Part shown: in pieces, positions 1 through 8,931 of the stretch
Numbering within the stretch: the stretch's first letter is position 1
Layout: each line of letters opens with the position of its first letter
Notes under the pieces: model-generated
Seen by the model: the letters and a program-made list of their open reading frames with translations, nothing else
The model's database searches: none
Told to the model about the DNA's origin: nothing
Translations under genes and position numbers: made by a program
Assembly (NCBI GenBank): GCA_023228045.1
Contig: JALOBY010000004.1
Span: forward strand, 1-64,000
Direction: 5' to 3'
Source: Endomicrobiales bacterium
GTDB taxonomy: Bacteria; Elusimicrobiota; Endomicrobiia; Endomicrobiales; JALOBY01
Length of the DNA stretch: 64,000 nucleotides

Positions 1-19
1 TAATGCAGTTTGTAGAAAG

Positions 20-78
20 TTTTTTAGATAGTAGATCTTCGATAATCCCGCTGCGGCGGGACGCGGGGATGACAATAT
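20..78 (-). repeat. Partial copy of short intergenic mosaic repeat (family R)
   Basis: The stretch reads as a G+C-rich inverted repeat (cccgc...gcggg) ending in gatgacaa. It matches, in the opposite orientation, the ends of the repeats near 5.5, 51.1 and 60.1 kb (ctagattcccgc...gcgggaatgacag). It lies just upstream of the motA ribosome binding site. It is probably a truncated or diverged copy. Confidence 0.5.
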
Positions 79-99
79 TCAAATTATTAGGAGATACAA

Positions 100-897
100 A
101 TGATAGACATTATGACCATTTTTGGGCTTGTGCTTGGAGCAGGATCAATTATTATTGTTATGTATTGGGGCGGAACGAGTCATTTGTTATGGAACAGAGA
201 TGCGGCGATGTTGGTGTTCGGCGGAACTTTTGCGTCAATGCTCATTTCAACCAGATTCAATACTATTGCAAAGTTGCCGCGTGTGCTTTTAATGGTGTTT
301 TTTCACAGGGAAACCTATGAGACGAAGCGGATTATAAGTATTTTGGTCGGATTTGCCGAGAAGGCAAAAAAAGAGGGCATCCAATCCTTACAGGAAGATA
401 TGCCAAAAATAAAAGATCAATTTCTTGAGGATGGCATCGGCATGGTTATTGACGGCTTGAGTCCCGAACTAGTGCGGGAAAATTTACTCAAGGACATAAC
501 CTTCATACGGAGTAGGCATTATCATGTAAGCAATGTAGTACGGTCAATGGGAACATATTCGCCCATATTTGGACTTCTGGCAACACTGCTTGGTGTCGTT
601 CAGGTGTTAAAAAATATAAGCGACCCTAAGAGCCTGGGAAGTTCCATGTCAATCGCGGTTACTGGAACATTTTACGGCATAGCCCTAGCAAATTTTGTGT
701 TCCTCCCGATTTCCAATAAACTTGATGCCTACACCGATACTGAACTGCTGATGAAAGAAGTGATGATAGAGGGCATTCTTTCAATCCAGGCAGGAGATAT
801 TCCAATTATCGTTAATAAGAAGCTACAGTCATTCATGGCGGCAAAAGGCCGTAAAATGAAAGGGAAAAATGAAGTTCTGGCAATACCAACGGAGTAG
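100..897 (+). CDS. motA: MotA/TolQ/ExbB-type proton channel (stator A subunit)
   Basis: This is a 265-residue inner-membrane protein of the MotA family, which forms ion-driven stator pentamers around a MotB-type dimer. Membrane segments are visible near residues 4-22, 33-52, 150-170 and 183-205. The two helices after the cytoplasmic domain carry the family prolines at P155 (GTYSPIFG) and P203 (FLPI). An AGGAG site lies just before the ATG. The next gene overlaps its 3' end by 29 bases, so the pair is translationally linked. No flagellar gene is visible in the window, so the motor it drives is unknown. It could power gliding or an envelope process instead of a flagellum. Confidence 0.85.
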   Translation: MIDIMTIFGLVLGAGSIIIVMYWGGTSHLLWNRDAAMLVFGGTFASMLISTRFNTIAKLPRVLLMVFFHRETYETKRIISILVGFAEKAKKEGIQSLQEDMPKIKDQFLEDGIGMVIDGLSPELVRENLLKDITFIRSRHYHVSNVVRSMGTYSPIFGLLATLLGVVQVLKNISDPKSLGSSMSIAVTGTFYGIALANFVFLPISNKLDAYTDTELLMKEVMIEGILSIQAGDIPIIVNKKLQSFMAAKGRKMKGKNEVLAIPTE

Positions 898-1531
898 TGA
901 ATATACTCACAAGACCAATTCCTTGTGGATGATCATTTATACAGATATGGTCAGTAGCTTGATGATTTTTTTCCTTATGTGTTACTGTCTTACCTGGCTT
1001 ACGCCTGCCGACCGTGCAATCGCCGCCGCTTCTTTCTCTGAATCATTTGCCGGAAAGAAAGGCGCTGTCAAGGAAGTGATGGGGAATATTGATAGAGAAT
1101 TGGAAAGAGAGCGACAACTTGAGGAGAGAATACGCCAGGAATTCAAGAATGTGGTAATAACCCCGGGGAAAATACAAATTATCCTGCCGAGCCCTGTACT
1201 TTTTGATTCAGGCTCAGCAGTTCTTAAGGACTCAACGAAAGCCCCATTGCATCAGATAGCCGAAATAATCCGCAGTATCCCCAGCAGTGTTATTGTTGAA
1301 GGCCATACCGATAATGTCCCTATTAAATCTGCAGAATATGATTCAAACTGGGAACTTTCCTCAGCACGTTCGTTTAGCATTATCCGTTACCTCAGCGACG
1401 AAGAGCATCTTGATCCTGCTCTCCTGTCTGCACTGGGGTACGGCGAGTTCCGTCCTGTGGCTCCCAATGATACTAATGAAAACCGCGCAAAAAACAGAAG
1501 AATAGAAATAAATATACTTAAAAATAAATGA
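869..1531 (+). CDS. MotB-like stator protein with OmpA peptidoglycan-binding domain (first of two)
   Basis: The 220-residue protein has one N-terminal membrane helix (about residues 22-44). An aspartate near its start (D26, in IIYTDMVSS) sits where MotB has its proton-binding residue. The C-terminal OmpA domain carries FDSGSAVL, VEGHTDNVPI and NRRIEI, which bind peptidoglycan. The ATG lies inside the end of motA, with a GGGAAAAA site before it, and is the only in-frame start that keeps the helix complete. It is a paralogue of the next gene but diverged from it. Stator-family identity is secure; the motor partner is not known. Confidence 0.82.
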   Translation: MKFWQYQRSSEYTHKTNSLWMIIYTDMVSSLMIFFLMCYCLTWLTPADRAIAAASFSESFAGKKGAVKEVMGNIDRELERERQLEERIRQEFKNVVITPGKIQIILPSPVLFDSGSAVLKDSTKAPLHQIAEIIRSIPSSVIVEGHTDNVPIKSAEYDSNWELSSARSFSIIRYLSDEEHLDPALLSALGYGEFRPVAPNDTNENRAKNRRIEINILKNK

Positions 1532-1604
1532 CATTTCTGTTCTATGTAGTCGCAGAGCTTACATTTCAAAATAAAACGGAAAGCAGTTGCGATGAAGGAC
1601 ATCA

Positions 1605-2309
1605 ATGAAAAAATCCATTTTTGAACTCTTTACCAAAAAAAAAATAAAAAAGATTGACACGAGTGACCTCTGGATAGTTCCTTATGCTGATTTCATGAGT
1701 GTGCTGATGATTCTTTTTCTTCTATTGTTTGCTTTTGCCTATGCCTCGCGTGAAGATAAAAAATACTCTCAGGTTATTTCCTCCCTACAGATTGAAATGG
1801 GTGGTAAGATTTCCGAATCGCTGAAAAATGAGCTTGAGGAAAGGCAAAAATCTGACCAAACCGAGATGCAACTCAATGAGATCATTGAGAAACAGAATCT
1901 CAGCAAGTATGTTACTGTACACAAAAATTTGGAAAGAATAAAACTTACTCTGAATGTGCCGATACTTTTTGAAGAGGGAAAATGTGAATTACACGGAGAA
2001 TTCAAGGGCATCCTTCATGGGATAGCGATGATATTAAAAGGAATCAACAACGATATTGTCATAGAGGGGCATACCGATAATATCCCTCTTCACGGCGTTG
2101 GCAAAATGCGGTCCAACTGGGAATTGTCTCAGAGCAGAGCATTGGAGGTCATCCGTTTTTTTATTAATAACGAAGGTATACCGCCGCAGCGTTTCGCCGC
2201 TGCAGGGTATGGGGAATATCACCCTCTTTTTTCCAATGACAGCAATGAACACCGTAGCTACAATAGACGCATTGAGATTAATATTGTAAGTAATATGTCA
2301 AAAGTATAA
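1605..2309 (+). CDS. MotB-like stator protein with OmpA domain (second of two)
   Basis: The 234-residue protein has a lysine-rich cytoplasmic start, one helix (about residues 25-47) with the conserved aspartate D29 (VPYADFMSVLM), a coiled-coil-like charged linker, and an OmpA domain (LFEEGKCEL, IEGHTDNIPL, NRRIEI). A GAAGGA ribosome site precedes the ATG. It is the last gene of the motA unit, which ends at the terminator near 2.4 kb. Having two different MotB-type proteins for one MotA suggests a mixed stator dimer, or two alternative stators. Confidence 0.82.
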   Translation: MKKSIFELFTKKKIKKIDTSDLWIVPYADFMSVLMILFLLLFAFAYASREDKKYSQVISSLQIEMGGKISESLKNELEERQKSDQTEMQLNEIIEKQNLSKYVTVHKNLERIKLTLNVPILFEEGKCELHGEFKGILHGIAMILKGINNDIVIEGHTDNIPLHGVGKMRSNWELSQSRALEVIRFFINNEGIPPQRFAAAGYGEYHPLFSNDSNEHRSYNRRIEINIVSNMSKV

Positions 2310-2391
2310 GGTATTCTCGCTGAATTTGACGGTTCTGTAGAAGTTAAATAATACTTTAAATTCAACTGGTGTGTCTTTGCAAATATAAACG

Positions 2392-2425
2392 AGCCTCTTT
2401 GCCATGAGCAAAGAGGCTTTTATTT
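2392..2425 (+). terminator. Rho-independent terminator of the motA unit
   Basis: A perfect 11-bp stem (agcctctttgc / gcaaagaggct) with a 5-base loop is followed by ttttattt. It lies 83 bases past the second motB-like stop and separates this unit from psd. Confidence 0.9.
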
Positions 2426-2487
2426 CTTAGCATCCTGTGCCTTTCAAGTCATCTAAAAAGTAACTTTGTAGAGGCTCGTACACAAAA

Positions 2488-2517
2488 TTGACACTCAAGC
2501 CAATTATCTAATATAAT
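2488..2517 (+). promoter_or_regulatory. Sigma-70-type promoter for psd-pssA
   Basis: TTGACA (2488-2493) and TATAAT (2512-2517) are both perfect consensus hexamers, separated by 18 bases. Transcription should begin near 2524, which falls on or within 7 bases of the psd start codon, so the mRNA would be leaderless or nearly so. Confidence 0.8.
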
Positions 2518-2529
2518 CCTCAAGTGCGT

Positions 2530-3147
2530 ATGGCAAAAGAAGGTATTCCATTTGTAGTTATTTCATTTTTGCTCGGCCTTGTTTTTTTGGCTTTGAGCTA
2601 CTTCGGTTTTTTATTTTATATTTTTGCTATTTTGTCATTTGTTTTTGGTTCTTTTAGTGTTTTCTTTTTTCGAGACCCAACTCGTCAAGTTTCAGACCTA
2701 AAAAGCTTTATAATCTCGCCAGCAGATGGTAAAGTTATGGAAATAACCTCTGAACGCGGTCTGACCGTTGTGCGAATTTTCTTGTCGGTTTTCAATGTGC
2801 ACTTACAGCGCTCGCCGGTGTCAGGGGAAATTGTAAGTGTAGAATATAAAAAAGGCAAATTTTTGCCAGCTATGGATAAAATGGCCCATAGCGAAAATGA
2901 GCAAAATATTGTAATTATAAAAAACACAAACGGTTTTTTTGAAGTTAAGCAAATTGCCGGTATTATAGCGCGTAGAATTATTTGCTATGTTAGGCCCGGT
3001 CAAATAATTAGTGTTGGTGATAAAATTGGTTTAATTAAGTTTGGTTCGCAAGTAGATATATATATGCCAAATTTGGCGAGTATAAAGGTGCAGGTTGGGG
3101 ATAAAGTTGTTGGTGCAAAAACAATTATAGGTGAAATTGCGCAATGA
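2530..3147 (+). CDS. psd: Phosphatidylserine decarboxylase (pyruvoyl type)
   Basis: This enzyme decarboxylates phosphatidylserine to phosphatidylethanolamine at the inner membrane. The protein is about 205 residues, the short Psd form. Two hydrophobic helices lie at residues 6-42. The self-cleavage site LIKFGS, where the serine becomes the pyruvoyl group, is near residue 173, followed by QVDIYMP and a short C-terminal alpha-chain region. I chose the ATG at 2530 (MAKEGIPF); a GTG at 2524 is also in frame. No Shine-Dalgarno site precedes either, which fits the leaderless promoter just upstream. The stop overlaps the pssA start by 4 bases (ATGA). Confidence 0.88.
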   Translation: MAKEGIPFVVISFLLGLVFLALSYFGFLFYIFAILSFVFGSFSVFFFRDPTRQVSDLKSFIISPADGKVMEITSERGLTVVRIFLSVFNVHLQRSPVSGEIVSVEYKKGKFLPAMDKMAHSENEQNIVIIKNTNGFFEVKQIAGIIARRIICYVRPGQIISVGDKIGLIKFGSQVDIYMPNLASIKVQVGDKVVGAKTIIGEIAQ

Positions 3148-3935
3148 AAAAAGGTATCTATATATTGCCTAATTTATTTACAACAGGTAATTTATTTTGC
3201 GGAATGCTCTCTGTGTTATATTCCACAATAAATGAGTATTCAATAGCTTCTTGGTTTATTTTAGGCGCTATGTTTTTTGACATTTTAGATGGTAGAATTG
3301 CCCGCTGGACAAAAACTGTCAGTGATTTTGGCATAGAGTACGACTCTATGGCCGACCTTATTTCTTTTGGTGTGGCTCCTGCTATTTTAATGTATCAGAT
3401 TGTTTTAAATATCAGAGGGAATGTTGGTGTTGCCATAGCCCTTTTTTATGTTATGGCTGTGGCTATGCGACTTGCCAGATACAATGTACGCGCAAAAGAA
3501 GGTTTATGTCGCTCAGATTTTATGGGTTTGCCATCTCCGGCGGCTGCAGGTGTGCTTGCTTCTTTTGTTTTAAGTTATGAGTTATTTTTATCAGAACCAG
3601 GCAGCAGCACTATAACCGTAAAAACAATTCCGCTAATAATGCAGAGGATGCCGTTATTTTTTCATGCAATACCAATAGTTATGGTTATAATATCGTTTTT
3701 AATGCTCTCGCAGGTGCGTTATATGGCATTTAAAGGTTTCAAATTGGCACACCCTAAAAATATAAAATTTCTAGTTTTTATTGTATGTGGTTTATTGTTA
3801 ATTATTGCATTTCCGCAAAACACAATTTTTATTATATTCACCCTATATTTGCTCTCAGGGCTTATGGGGTATATAGTCAGGTACATCCGACTTAGGCGTT
3901 TGGCACACTCCGATTTTAATCAAAAAAATGTCTAA
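3144..3935 (+). CDS. pssA: CDP-diacylglycerol-serine O-phosphatidyltransferase
   Basis: This 263-residue multi-pass membrane enzyme makes phosphatidylserine, the substrate of the Psd encoded just upstream. The CDP-alcohol phosphotransferase signature is complete: D49-G50, A53-R54, G63, D67 and D71 (DILDGRIAR ... GIEYDSMAD). About seven hydrophobic segments follow. The gene is coupled to psd through an ATGA overlap, so the two steps of phosphatidylethanolamine synthesis are made together. Confidence 0.92.
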   Translation: MKKGIYILPNLFTTGNLFCGMLSVLYSTINEYSIASWFILGAMFFDILDGRIARWTKTVSDFGIEYDSMADLISFGVAPAILMYQIVLNIRGNVGVAIALFYVMAVAMRLARYNVRAKEGLCRSDFMGLPSPAAAGVLASFVLSYELFLSEPGSSTITVKTIPLIMQRMPLFFHAIPIVMVIISFLMLSQVRYMAFKGFKLAHPKNIKFLVFIVCGLLLIIAFPQNTIFIIFTLYLLSGLMGYIVRYIRLRRLAHSDFNQKNV

Positions 3936-3969
3936 GGCAGTAAAAAAATAAATAAAACAGGAAAATAAA

Positions 3970-5523
3970 ATGAAAACGAAAAATAATAGAGTAATATTTT
4001 TTGACACAACCTTAAGAGATGGCGAGCAATCGCCAGGAGCAAGTTTAAACACAGCTGAAAAAATACAAATAGCAAACCAGTTGGCAAAATTGGGTGTAGA
4101 TGTTATTGAGGCCGGTTTTCCAGCATCAAGCCCGGGTGATTTTGAGGCAGTAAAGTTAATTGCTCAAAAAGTTTCTGGGCCTATTATAGCGGGTTTGTGC
4201 CGCGCTCACCAGAAAGATATTGATGCTTGCTGGGGTGCCGTAAAATACGCGAAAAACCCAAGGATACATATAGTTATTGCAACTTCCGATATACACATAG
4301 AAAAGAAATTACAAAAAACCCATGAAGCTGTTTTGCAAATGGCAATTACCAGTGTTAAGTACGCAAAATCATTGTGCAAAGATGTGGAGTTTTCTGCTGA
4401 AGATGCCGTGCGCTCAAACTTTGACTACTTGTGCAAAGTAATTGAAAGTGTAATAGATGCCGGCGCGACCACTGTAAATATTCCAGACACAGTTGGTTAC
4501 GCAATGCCGCAAGAATACGGGACTATGATTAAAAATTTAATTGCGCGCGTAAAAAATATCAGCAAGGCAATCGTAAGCGTTCATTGCCATAATGATTTGG
4601 GCTTAGCTGTTGCAAACTCGCTGTCAGCATTGTCTAATGGTGCACGGCAAATAGAGTGCACAATTAACGGCATAGGCGAACGCGCCGGTAACGCGGCTTT
4701 AGAAGAAATTGTAATGTCCTTAAAAACGCGTAGGCCATTTTTTAACTTAACATACGGCATAAACACCCGTGAAATTGCAAGAACAAGCAAATTGGTTTCA
4801 ACTTTAACCGGAATACCTGTTCAGCCAAATAAAGCAATAGTTGGTGAAAATGCTTTCGCGCACGAGGCTGGTATTCACCAAGATGGTGTGTTAAAAGAAA
4901 GGTTAACTTATGAGATAATGAACCCAGAAGATGTTGGCGTAAATTCAAATACATTGGTTTTAGGTAAACACTCAGGCCGCCATGCTTTGGCAAAGCGTTT
5001 AAAAGATATGGGATATACAACATTAAAGCAAGGCGAGTTAGAAACAATATTTGCAAAGTTTAAAGTTTTGGCAGATAAAAAGAAATATGTATTTGACGAT
5101 GATATAAGCGCGCTTGTTGAAGAAGATATGGTAAAAATTCCAAAAACATATACTTTAGAGTATTTGCACACGGCTTCAGGTTTAGGTGTAATACCAACCG
5201 CGACTATGCGTGTTTCAAAGTTATTAGGCAAGGCATCTGGCAAAAAAAATATACTGCAAGAAGCGTCTTGTGGTGATGGCCCGGTTGATGCGGCATACAA
5301 AGCAGTTGAAAAAATTACCGGCTACAAACTCACTTTAACAGATTATGCCATTAGAGCAGTTTCTGCAGGCAAAGATGCCCAAGGTGAAGTTAACTTAAAA
5401 GTAAAATACAATGGCAAAAGCTATGTTGGCAGAAGTGCCTCTACCGATATTATAGAGGCAAGTGTTAAGGCATATTTACAGACCATAAATAAGATTGTCG
5501 CAGAATCGCAAAATAAAAAATAA
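3970..5523 (+). CDS. leuA: 2-isopropylmalate synthase
   Basis: This enzyme condenses 2-oxoisovalerate with acetyl-CoA, the first committed step of leucine synthesis. The 517-residue length is usual for the bacterial form. The N-terminal HMGL-like TIM barrel carries [14 protein letters not shown] (residues 10-23), the metal-binding VHCHNDLG and the [10 protein letters not shown] loop. The C-terminal 130 residues match the LeuA regulatory dimer domain (leucine feedback). An AGGAAA site precedes the ATG. It heads a leuA-C-D-B-asd gene run on the same strand. Confidence 0.95.
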   Translation: MKTKNNRVIFFDTTLRDGEQSPGASLNTAEKIQIANQLAKLGVDVIEAGFPASSPGDFEAVKLIAQKVSGPIIAGLCRAHQKDIDACWGAVKYAKNPRIHIVIATSDIHIEKKLQKTHEAVLQMAITSVKYAKSLCKDVEFSAEDAVRSNFDYLCKVIESVIDAGATTVNIPDTVGYAMPQEYGTMIKNLIARVKNISKAIVSVHCHNDLGLAVANSLSALSNGARQIECTINGIGERAGNAALEEIVMSLKTRRPFFNLTYGINTREIARTSKLVSTLTGIPVQPNKAIVGENAFAHEAGIHQDGVLKERLTYEIMNPEDVGVNSNTLVLGKHSGRHALAKRLKDMGYTTLKQGELETIFAKFKVLADKKKYVFDDDISALVEEDMVKIPKTYTLEYLHTASGLGVIPTATMRVSKLLGKASGKKNILQEASCGDGPVDAAYKAVEKITGYKLTLTDYAIRAVSAGKDAQGEVNLKVKYNGKSYVGRSASTDIIEASVKAYLQTINKIVAESQNKK

Positions 5524-5526
5524 TAT

Positions 5527-5613
5527 CTGTCATTCCCGCGGATTGTAAGCGGGAATCTAGTATTGACGATAAAGGTTTTCTGGATCTCCGGGTCAAGTCC
5601 GAAGATGACAGAC
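5527..5613 (+). repeat. Interspersed mosaic repeat, family R copy 1
   Basis: The repeat begins ctgtcattcccgc and ends gatgacagac, with a shared core ttttctggatctccgggtcaag. Near-identical cores occur at 51104-51187 and 60051-60135. The outer ends are inverted repeats of each other (ctgtcat/atgacag). It occupies the leuA-leuC gap. Confidence 0.85.
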
Positions 5614-5691
5614 TTAGTAAAGAATCAAAACATCAATAATTGCATAATTTGATTTAAGGGTTAAATCAATAAAGGAGAATGGTAAATAATT

Positions 5692-6951
5692 ATGCTGCAA
5701 ACAATTACAGAAAAAATTCTTGCGAGTCATTGCGGCAAAAAAGAAGTAAAACCGGGCGAGTTTATAGAGCCAAAGGTTGATATTGCACTTGGCAACGATG
5801 TAACTTCACCCCTTGCAATAAAAGAGTTCCGTCAAGTTGGCGCAAAAAAAGTTTTTGACAAAAACAAAGTTGTTCTTGTTATGGACCACTTTACGCCAAA
5901 TAAAGATATTAAAAGTGCCGATCAGGTAAAGTTTGTACGAGAGTTTGCGCGCGAACAAAAACTAAAACATTATTATGAAGGCGCGAATGTTGGTGTTGAA
6001 CACGCTCTTTTGCCTGAGCAGGGAATTGTAGCGCCGGGCGATGTGGTAATAGGTGCTGACTCTCATACTTGCACTTATGGAGCAATAGGCGCGTTTTCAA
6101 CGGGTTCAGGTTCAACCGATTTGGCCGCGGCAATGATAACCGGGAAAGTCTGGTTTAAAGTTCCTCAAAGCATAAAATTTGTTTACACCGGCAAATTAAA
6201 TAAATGGGTTTGCGGCAAAGACCTTATTTTGCATACTATCGGTAAAATAGGTGTAGACGGCGCGCTTTATAAAGCAATGGAGTTTGCAGGGCCAGTAATA
6301 GAAAAACTTCAAATGTCCGACAGATTTTCTATGACAAATATGGCAATAGAAGCGGGCGGCAAAAGCGGTATTATCGCCCCAGATAAAATAACTCTTGATT
6401 ATGTAAAAAACAGAGTTAGCAAGAAATTTAAAATATTTTCAAGCGACTCGGGTGCAAAGTATGCCGATATTATAGAAATTGATTGTTCAAAAATTTATCC
6501 TCAGGTTGCTGTGCCATTTTTACCGTCTAACGCGAAAGAAGCTCGCTCGCTAAATAAAATAACATTAGATCAGGTTGTAATTGGTTCTTGCACAAATGGC
6601 CGCATAGAAGACCTGCGCATAGCCGCAAAAATTCTTAAAGGCAAAAAAGCGCATTCCAATGTCCGCCTGATAATAATACCAGCAACGCCAACCATATACA
6701 CACAGGCTCTTAAAGAAGGACTTTTTGAGATCTTTATGAAAGCTGGTGCAATAATATCACCGCCAACATGCGGGCCATGCCTTGGTGGTCATATGGGCAT
6801 ACTTGGTAACGGTGAAAGATGTGTTGCAACAACAAACAGAAACTTTGTTGGAAGAATGGGACATACAAAATCAGAAGTATTTTTGGCAAGCCCGGCTGTT
6901 GCGGCATCTAGCGCAATAAAAGGCAAAATAGTAGATCCTGACCAAATATAA
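5692..6951 (+). CDS. leuC: 3-isopropylmalate dehydratase large subunit
   Basis: With LeuD, this subunit isomerises 2- to 3-isopropylmalate using a [4Fe-4S] cluster. The 419-residue length marks the archaeal/HacA-like (type 2) subfamily. Visible motifs are [28 protein letters not shown] and [14 protein letters not shown]; the cysteine of the second motif and the two in the last are the cluster ligands. AAAGGAG precedes the ATG at a rather long spacing. A 370-base gap filled by structured repeats separates it from leuD. Confidence 0.95.
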   Translation: MLQTITEKILASHCGKKEVKPGEFIEPKVDIALGNDVTSPLAIKEFRQVGAKKVFDKNKVVLVMDHFTPNKDIKSADQVKFVREFAREQKLKHYYEGANVGVEHALLPEQGIVAPGDVVIGADSHTCTYGAIGAFSTGSGSTDLAAAMITGKVWFKVPQSIKFVYTGKLNKWVCGKDLILHTIGKIGVDGALYKAMEFAGPVIEKLQMSDRFSMTNMAIEAGGKSGIIAPDKITLDYVKNRVSKKFKIFSSDSGAKYADIIEIDCSKIYPQVAVPFLPSNAKEARSLNKITLDQVVIGSCTNGRIEDLRIAAKILKGKKAHSNVRLIIIPATPTIYTQALKEGLFEIFMKAGAIISPPTCGPCLGGHMGILGNGERCVATTNRNFVGRMGHTKSEVFLASPAVAASSAIKGKIVDPDQI

Positions 6952-6989
6952 CACAGAGATTAACTGTTTAAAACATAAAGTTCTCTTAC

Positions 6990-7107
6990 AAATTAGGAAA
7001 GGGTTCAGCGAGCAGAGCGAGCGACGACGAAACGGGAAAACCATAGGTTTTCCCTTGTAGAGCGGTTTGGCGAAATCATATTAGCCAAACCAAGTATGAA
7101 ACGAAGC
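6990..7107. repeat. Hairpin-rich segment upstream of the 163-bp element
   Basis: Two perfect hairpins are visible: gggaaaacc-ata-ggttttccc, and ggtttggc...gccaaacc with a 12-base loop. The G+C-rich start (gcgagcgacgacga) resembles the inner part of the adjacent element's arms, so this may be a degenerate or nested second copy. There is no credible open reading frame. Confidence 0.5.
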
Positions 7108-7270
7108 AACCATAGACCTTGCAATAGGTGTTAGGAGCGAGACGGGCGAGGTCGTGGGTTTTACAACTCAAAAAGTAAGAGCGATGTTATAACATCGGGC
7201 GAGCTTTTTGAGGAAGGAAAAGACCGTCGTCGTCCGTCGAATCCAGCAATCTATTGCAAGTTCTATGGTT
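7108..7270 (+). repeat. 163-bp palindromic element, copy E1
   Basis: The two ends are inverted repeats (ccatagaccttgcaatag against ctattgcaagttctatgg, one mismatch). The arms stay partly complementary inward to a central palindrome gatgtta/taacatc flanked by ctcaaaaag/ctttttgag. The size, the ttgcaataggt end motif and the order of the inner motifs match copies E2 (41412-41574) and E3 (46890-47051), although E1 is more diverged. It sits between leuC and leuD, so it is probably transcribed within the leucine operon as a long stem-loop. Confidence 0.7.
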
Positions 7271-7320
7271 AAAAATACTAAGTCCAGCAGATGGCGGGAC
7301 GCGACATAAGGGGAAATAGA

Positions 7321-7809
7321 ATGGTATTAAAAGGCAAAGCGCACAAATATGGTTCAAATGTTAACACCGACGAAATAATACCGGCACGCTACTTAAATAC
7401 ATCTGAATACAAAGAACTTGCGGAACACTGTATGGAAGATATAGATAATGACTTTATTAAAAATATGAATCCGGGCGATTTTATTGTTGCCGAGAATAAT
7501 TTTGGTTGTGGCTCATCTCGTGAGCATGCGCCAATATCTATTAAAGTTGCAGGTGTATCAGCTGTAATTGCAACTTCATTTGCAAGAATATTTTTTAGAA
7601 ATGCCATAAACATTGGTTTACCGATTCTTGAGTGTGAGGAAGCCGCAAAGGATATTTCAAAAGGTGATGAATTAGAGGTTAATTTAGCAAGTGGTGAAAT
7701 AAAAAACATAACAAAAAAATGCGTTTATCAAGCAGAGCCGTTTCCTGCATTTATGCAACAGATAATTAAAAAAGGCGGCCTGTTGAAATATTTGAAGAAT
7801 AAAAAATAA
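7321..7809 (+). CDS. leuD: 3-isopropylmalate dehydratase small subunit
   Basis: LeuD supplies the swivelling domain that completes the LeuCD active site. From the ATG at 7321 ([11 protein letters not shown]) it is 162 residues, typical of the short family that pairs with HacA-like LeuC. Motifs are [13 protein letters not shown] and [14 protein letters not shown] longer reading frame opens at 7291, but those codons do not match the family. AGGGGAAA lies at the right distance before 7321. leuB follows 40 bases downstream. Confidence 0.93.
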   Translation: MVLKGKAHKYGSNVNTDEIIPARYLNTSEYKELAEHCMEDIDNDFIKNMNPGDFIVAENNFGCGSSREHAPISIKVAGVSAVIATSFARIFFRNAINIGLPILECEEAAKDISKGDELEVNLASGEIKNITKKCVYQAEPFPAFMQQIIKKGGLLKYLKNKK

Positions 7810-7849
7810 AAATTAAGTCTGCTTTAGGCGAGACGGAGGAAAAATTAAA

Positions 7850-8911
7850 ATGAGTAAGAATTACAAGATTGCTGTTCTCGGTGGTGATGGCACAGGCCCA
7901 GAAGTTATTGCGGAGGGTATTAAAGTTGCGGAAGTAGCGGCTAAAAAAAATAACTTCACAATTGATTGGACAAAATATGATCTTGGCGGCGAACGCTATA
8001 TGCGCACTGGCGAAATTTTGCCAGAAAGTGTAATAGCCGAGCTTAGAAAATTTGATGCGATATATCTTGGCGCAATTGGGCACCCCGATGTAAAGCCCGG
8101 AATATTAGAAAAAGGGTTGTTACTGCGTTTGCGTTTTGAGTTAGACCAATATATTAATTTACGCCCGGTAAAACTTTATCCAAATGTTGATACCCCACTT
8201 AAAGGTAAAACACCTGCCGACATTGATTTTGTTGTTGTTCGTGAAAATACCGAAGGCCTTTACACAGGCGTGGGTGGTTTCTTAAGAAAAGGCACCGCGC
8301 AAGAAGTTGCTTTGCAAGAATCGGTTAACAGCCGTTTTGGTGTTGAAAGATGCATTCGTTATGCTTTTGAATACGCGAAAAAAAGAAACAAAGGCAACAA
8401 ACTAACTCTTTGCGGTAAAACAAATGTGCTCACCTATGCTTTTGACCTATGGGAAAGAGCTTTTTATGAAGTTGCAAAAGAGTATCCAACTGTTAAAACC
8501 GATTACGCCCATGTTGATGCAACTTGTATGTGGATGGTAAAAAACCCGGAGTGGTTTGATGTTATAGTTACCGATAATTTGTTTGGCGATATTATCACCG
8601 ACCTTGGCGCTATGATTCAGGGCGGAATGGGTATTGCCGCTGGTGGAAACATTAACCCGCAAGGTGTTTCAATGTTTGAGCCAATAGGTGGTTCAGCACC
8701 TAAATATACAGGTAAAAATGTAATTAATCCGCTTGCGGCAATTTGTGCTGGTGGAATGATGTTAGAAGTAATCGGCGAAACAGTCGCCGGAAAGAGTATA
8801 GAAAATGCCGTAATCAAAGCGCTTTCAACAGGAAAAATAAAAAGCTTAGCTGCTGGTAAAATGGGTATGTCTACAACTGAAATGGGTGACTTTATTGCGC
8901 AAACACTATAA
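7850..8911 (+). CDS. leuB: 3-isopropylmalate dehydrogenase
   Basis: This 353-residue NAD-dependent beta-decarboxylating dehydrogenase carries out the third leucine step. It starts [13 protein letters not shown] and carries [10 protein letters not shown], the catalytic-region aspartates [13 protein letters not shown], and [20 protein letters not shown]-type site (acggagga) precedes the ATG. Isocitrate and tartrate dehydrogenases are relatives; the leuA-C-D neighbours favour LeuB. Confidence 0.9.
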   Translation: MSKNYKIAVLGGDGTGPEVIAEGIKVAEVAAKKNNFTIDWTKYDLGGERYMRTGEILPESVIAELRKFDAIYLGAIGHPDVKPGILEKGLLLRLRFELDQYINLRPVKLYPNVDTPLKGKTPADIDFVVVRENTEGLYTGVGGFLRKGTAQEVALQESVNSRFGVERCIRYAFEYAKKRNKGNKLTLCGKTNVLTYAFDLWERAFYEVAKEYPTVKTDYAHVDATCMWMVKNPEWFDVIVTDNLFGDIITDLGAMIQGGMGIAAGGNINPQGVSMFEPIGGSAPKYTGKNVINPLAAICAGGMMLEVIGETVAGKSIENAVIKALSTGKIKSLAAGKMGMSTTEMGDFIAQTL

Positions 8912-8931
8912 ATTATGGAGATTTGCCGAAA

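Noticed and set aside
100..2309. Zorya-like antiphage system (ZorA/ZorB resemble MotA/MotB)
   Set aside because: No zorC, zorD or zorE-like gene follows. The unit ends at a terminator and the next genes are phospholipid synthesis. MotA here lacks the long ZorA tail.
4742..5056. Antisense open frames inside leuA, leuD, btuB and others
   Set aside because: They mirror strong codon bias of the real genes, lack ribosome sites and resemble no protein family.
6990..7270. CRISPR array or tRNA in the leuC-leuD gap
   Set aside because: There are no equal-length direct repeats with spacers and no cloverleaf. The structure is a set of inverted repeats.
7291..7320. Longer leuD start at 7291
   Set aside because: The extra ten codons do not match LeuD, and the ribosome site is placed for the ATG at 7321.
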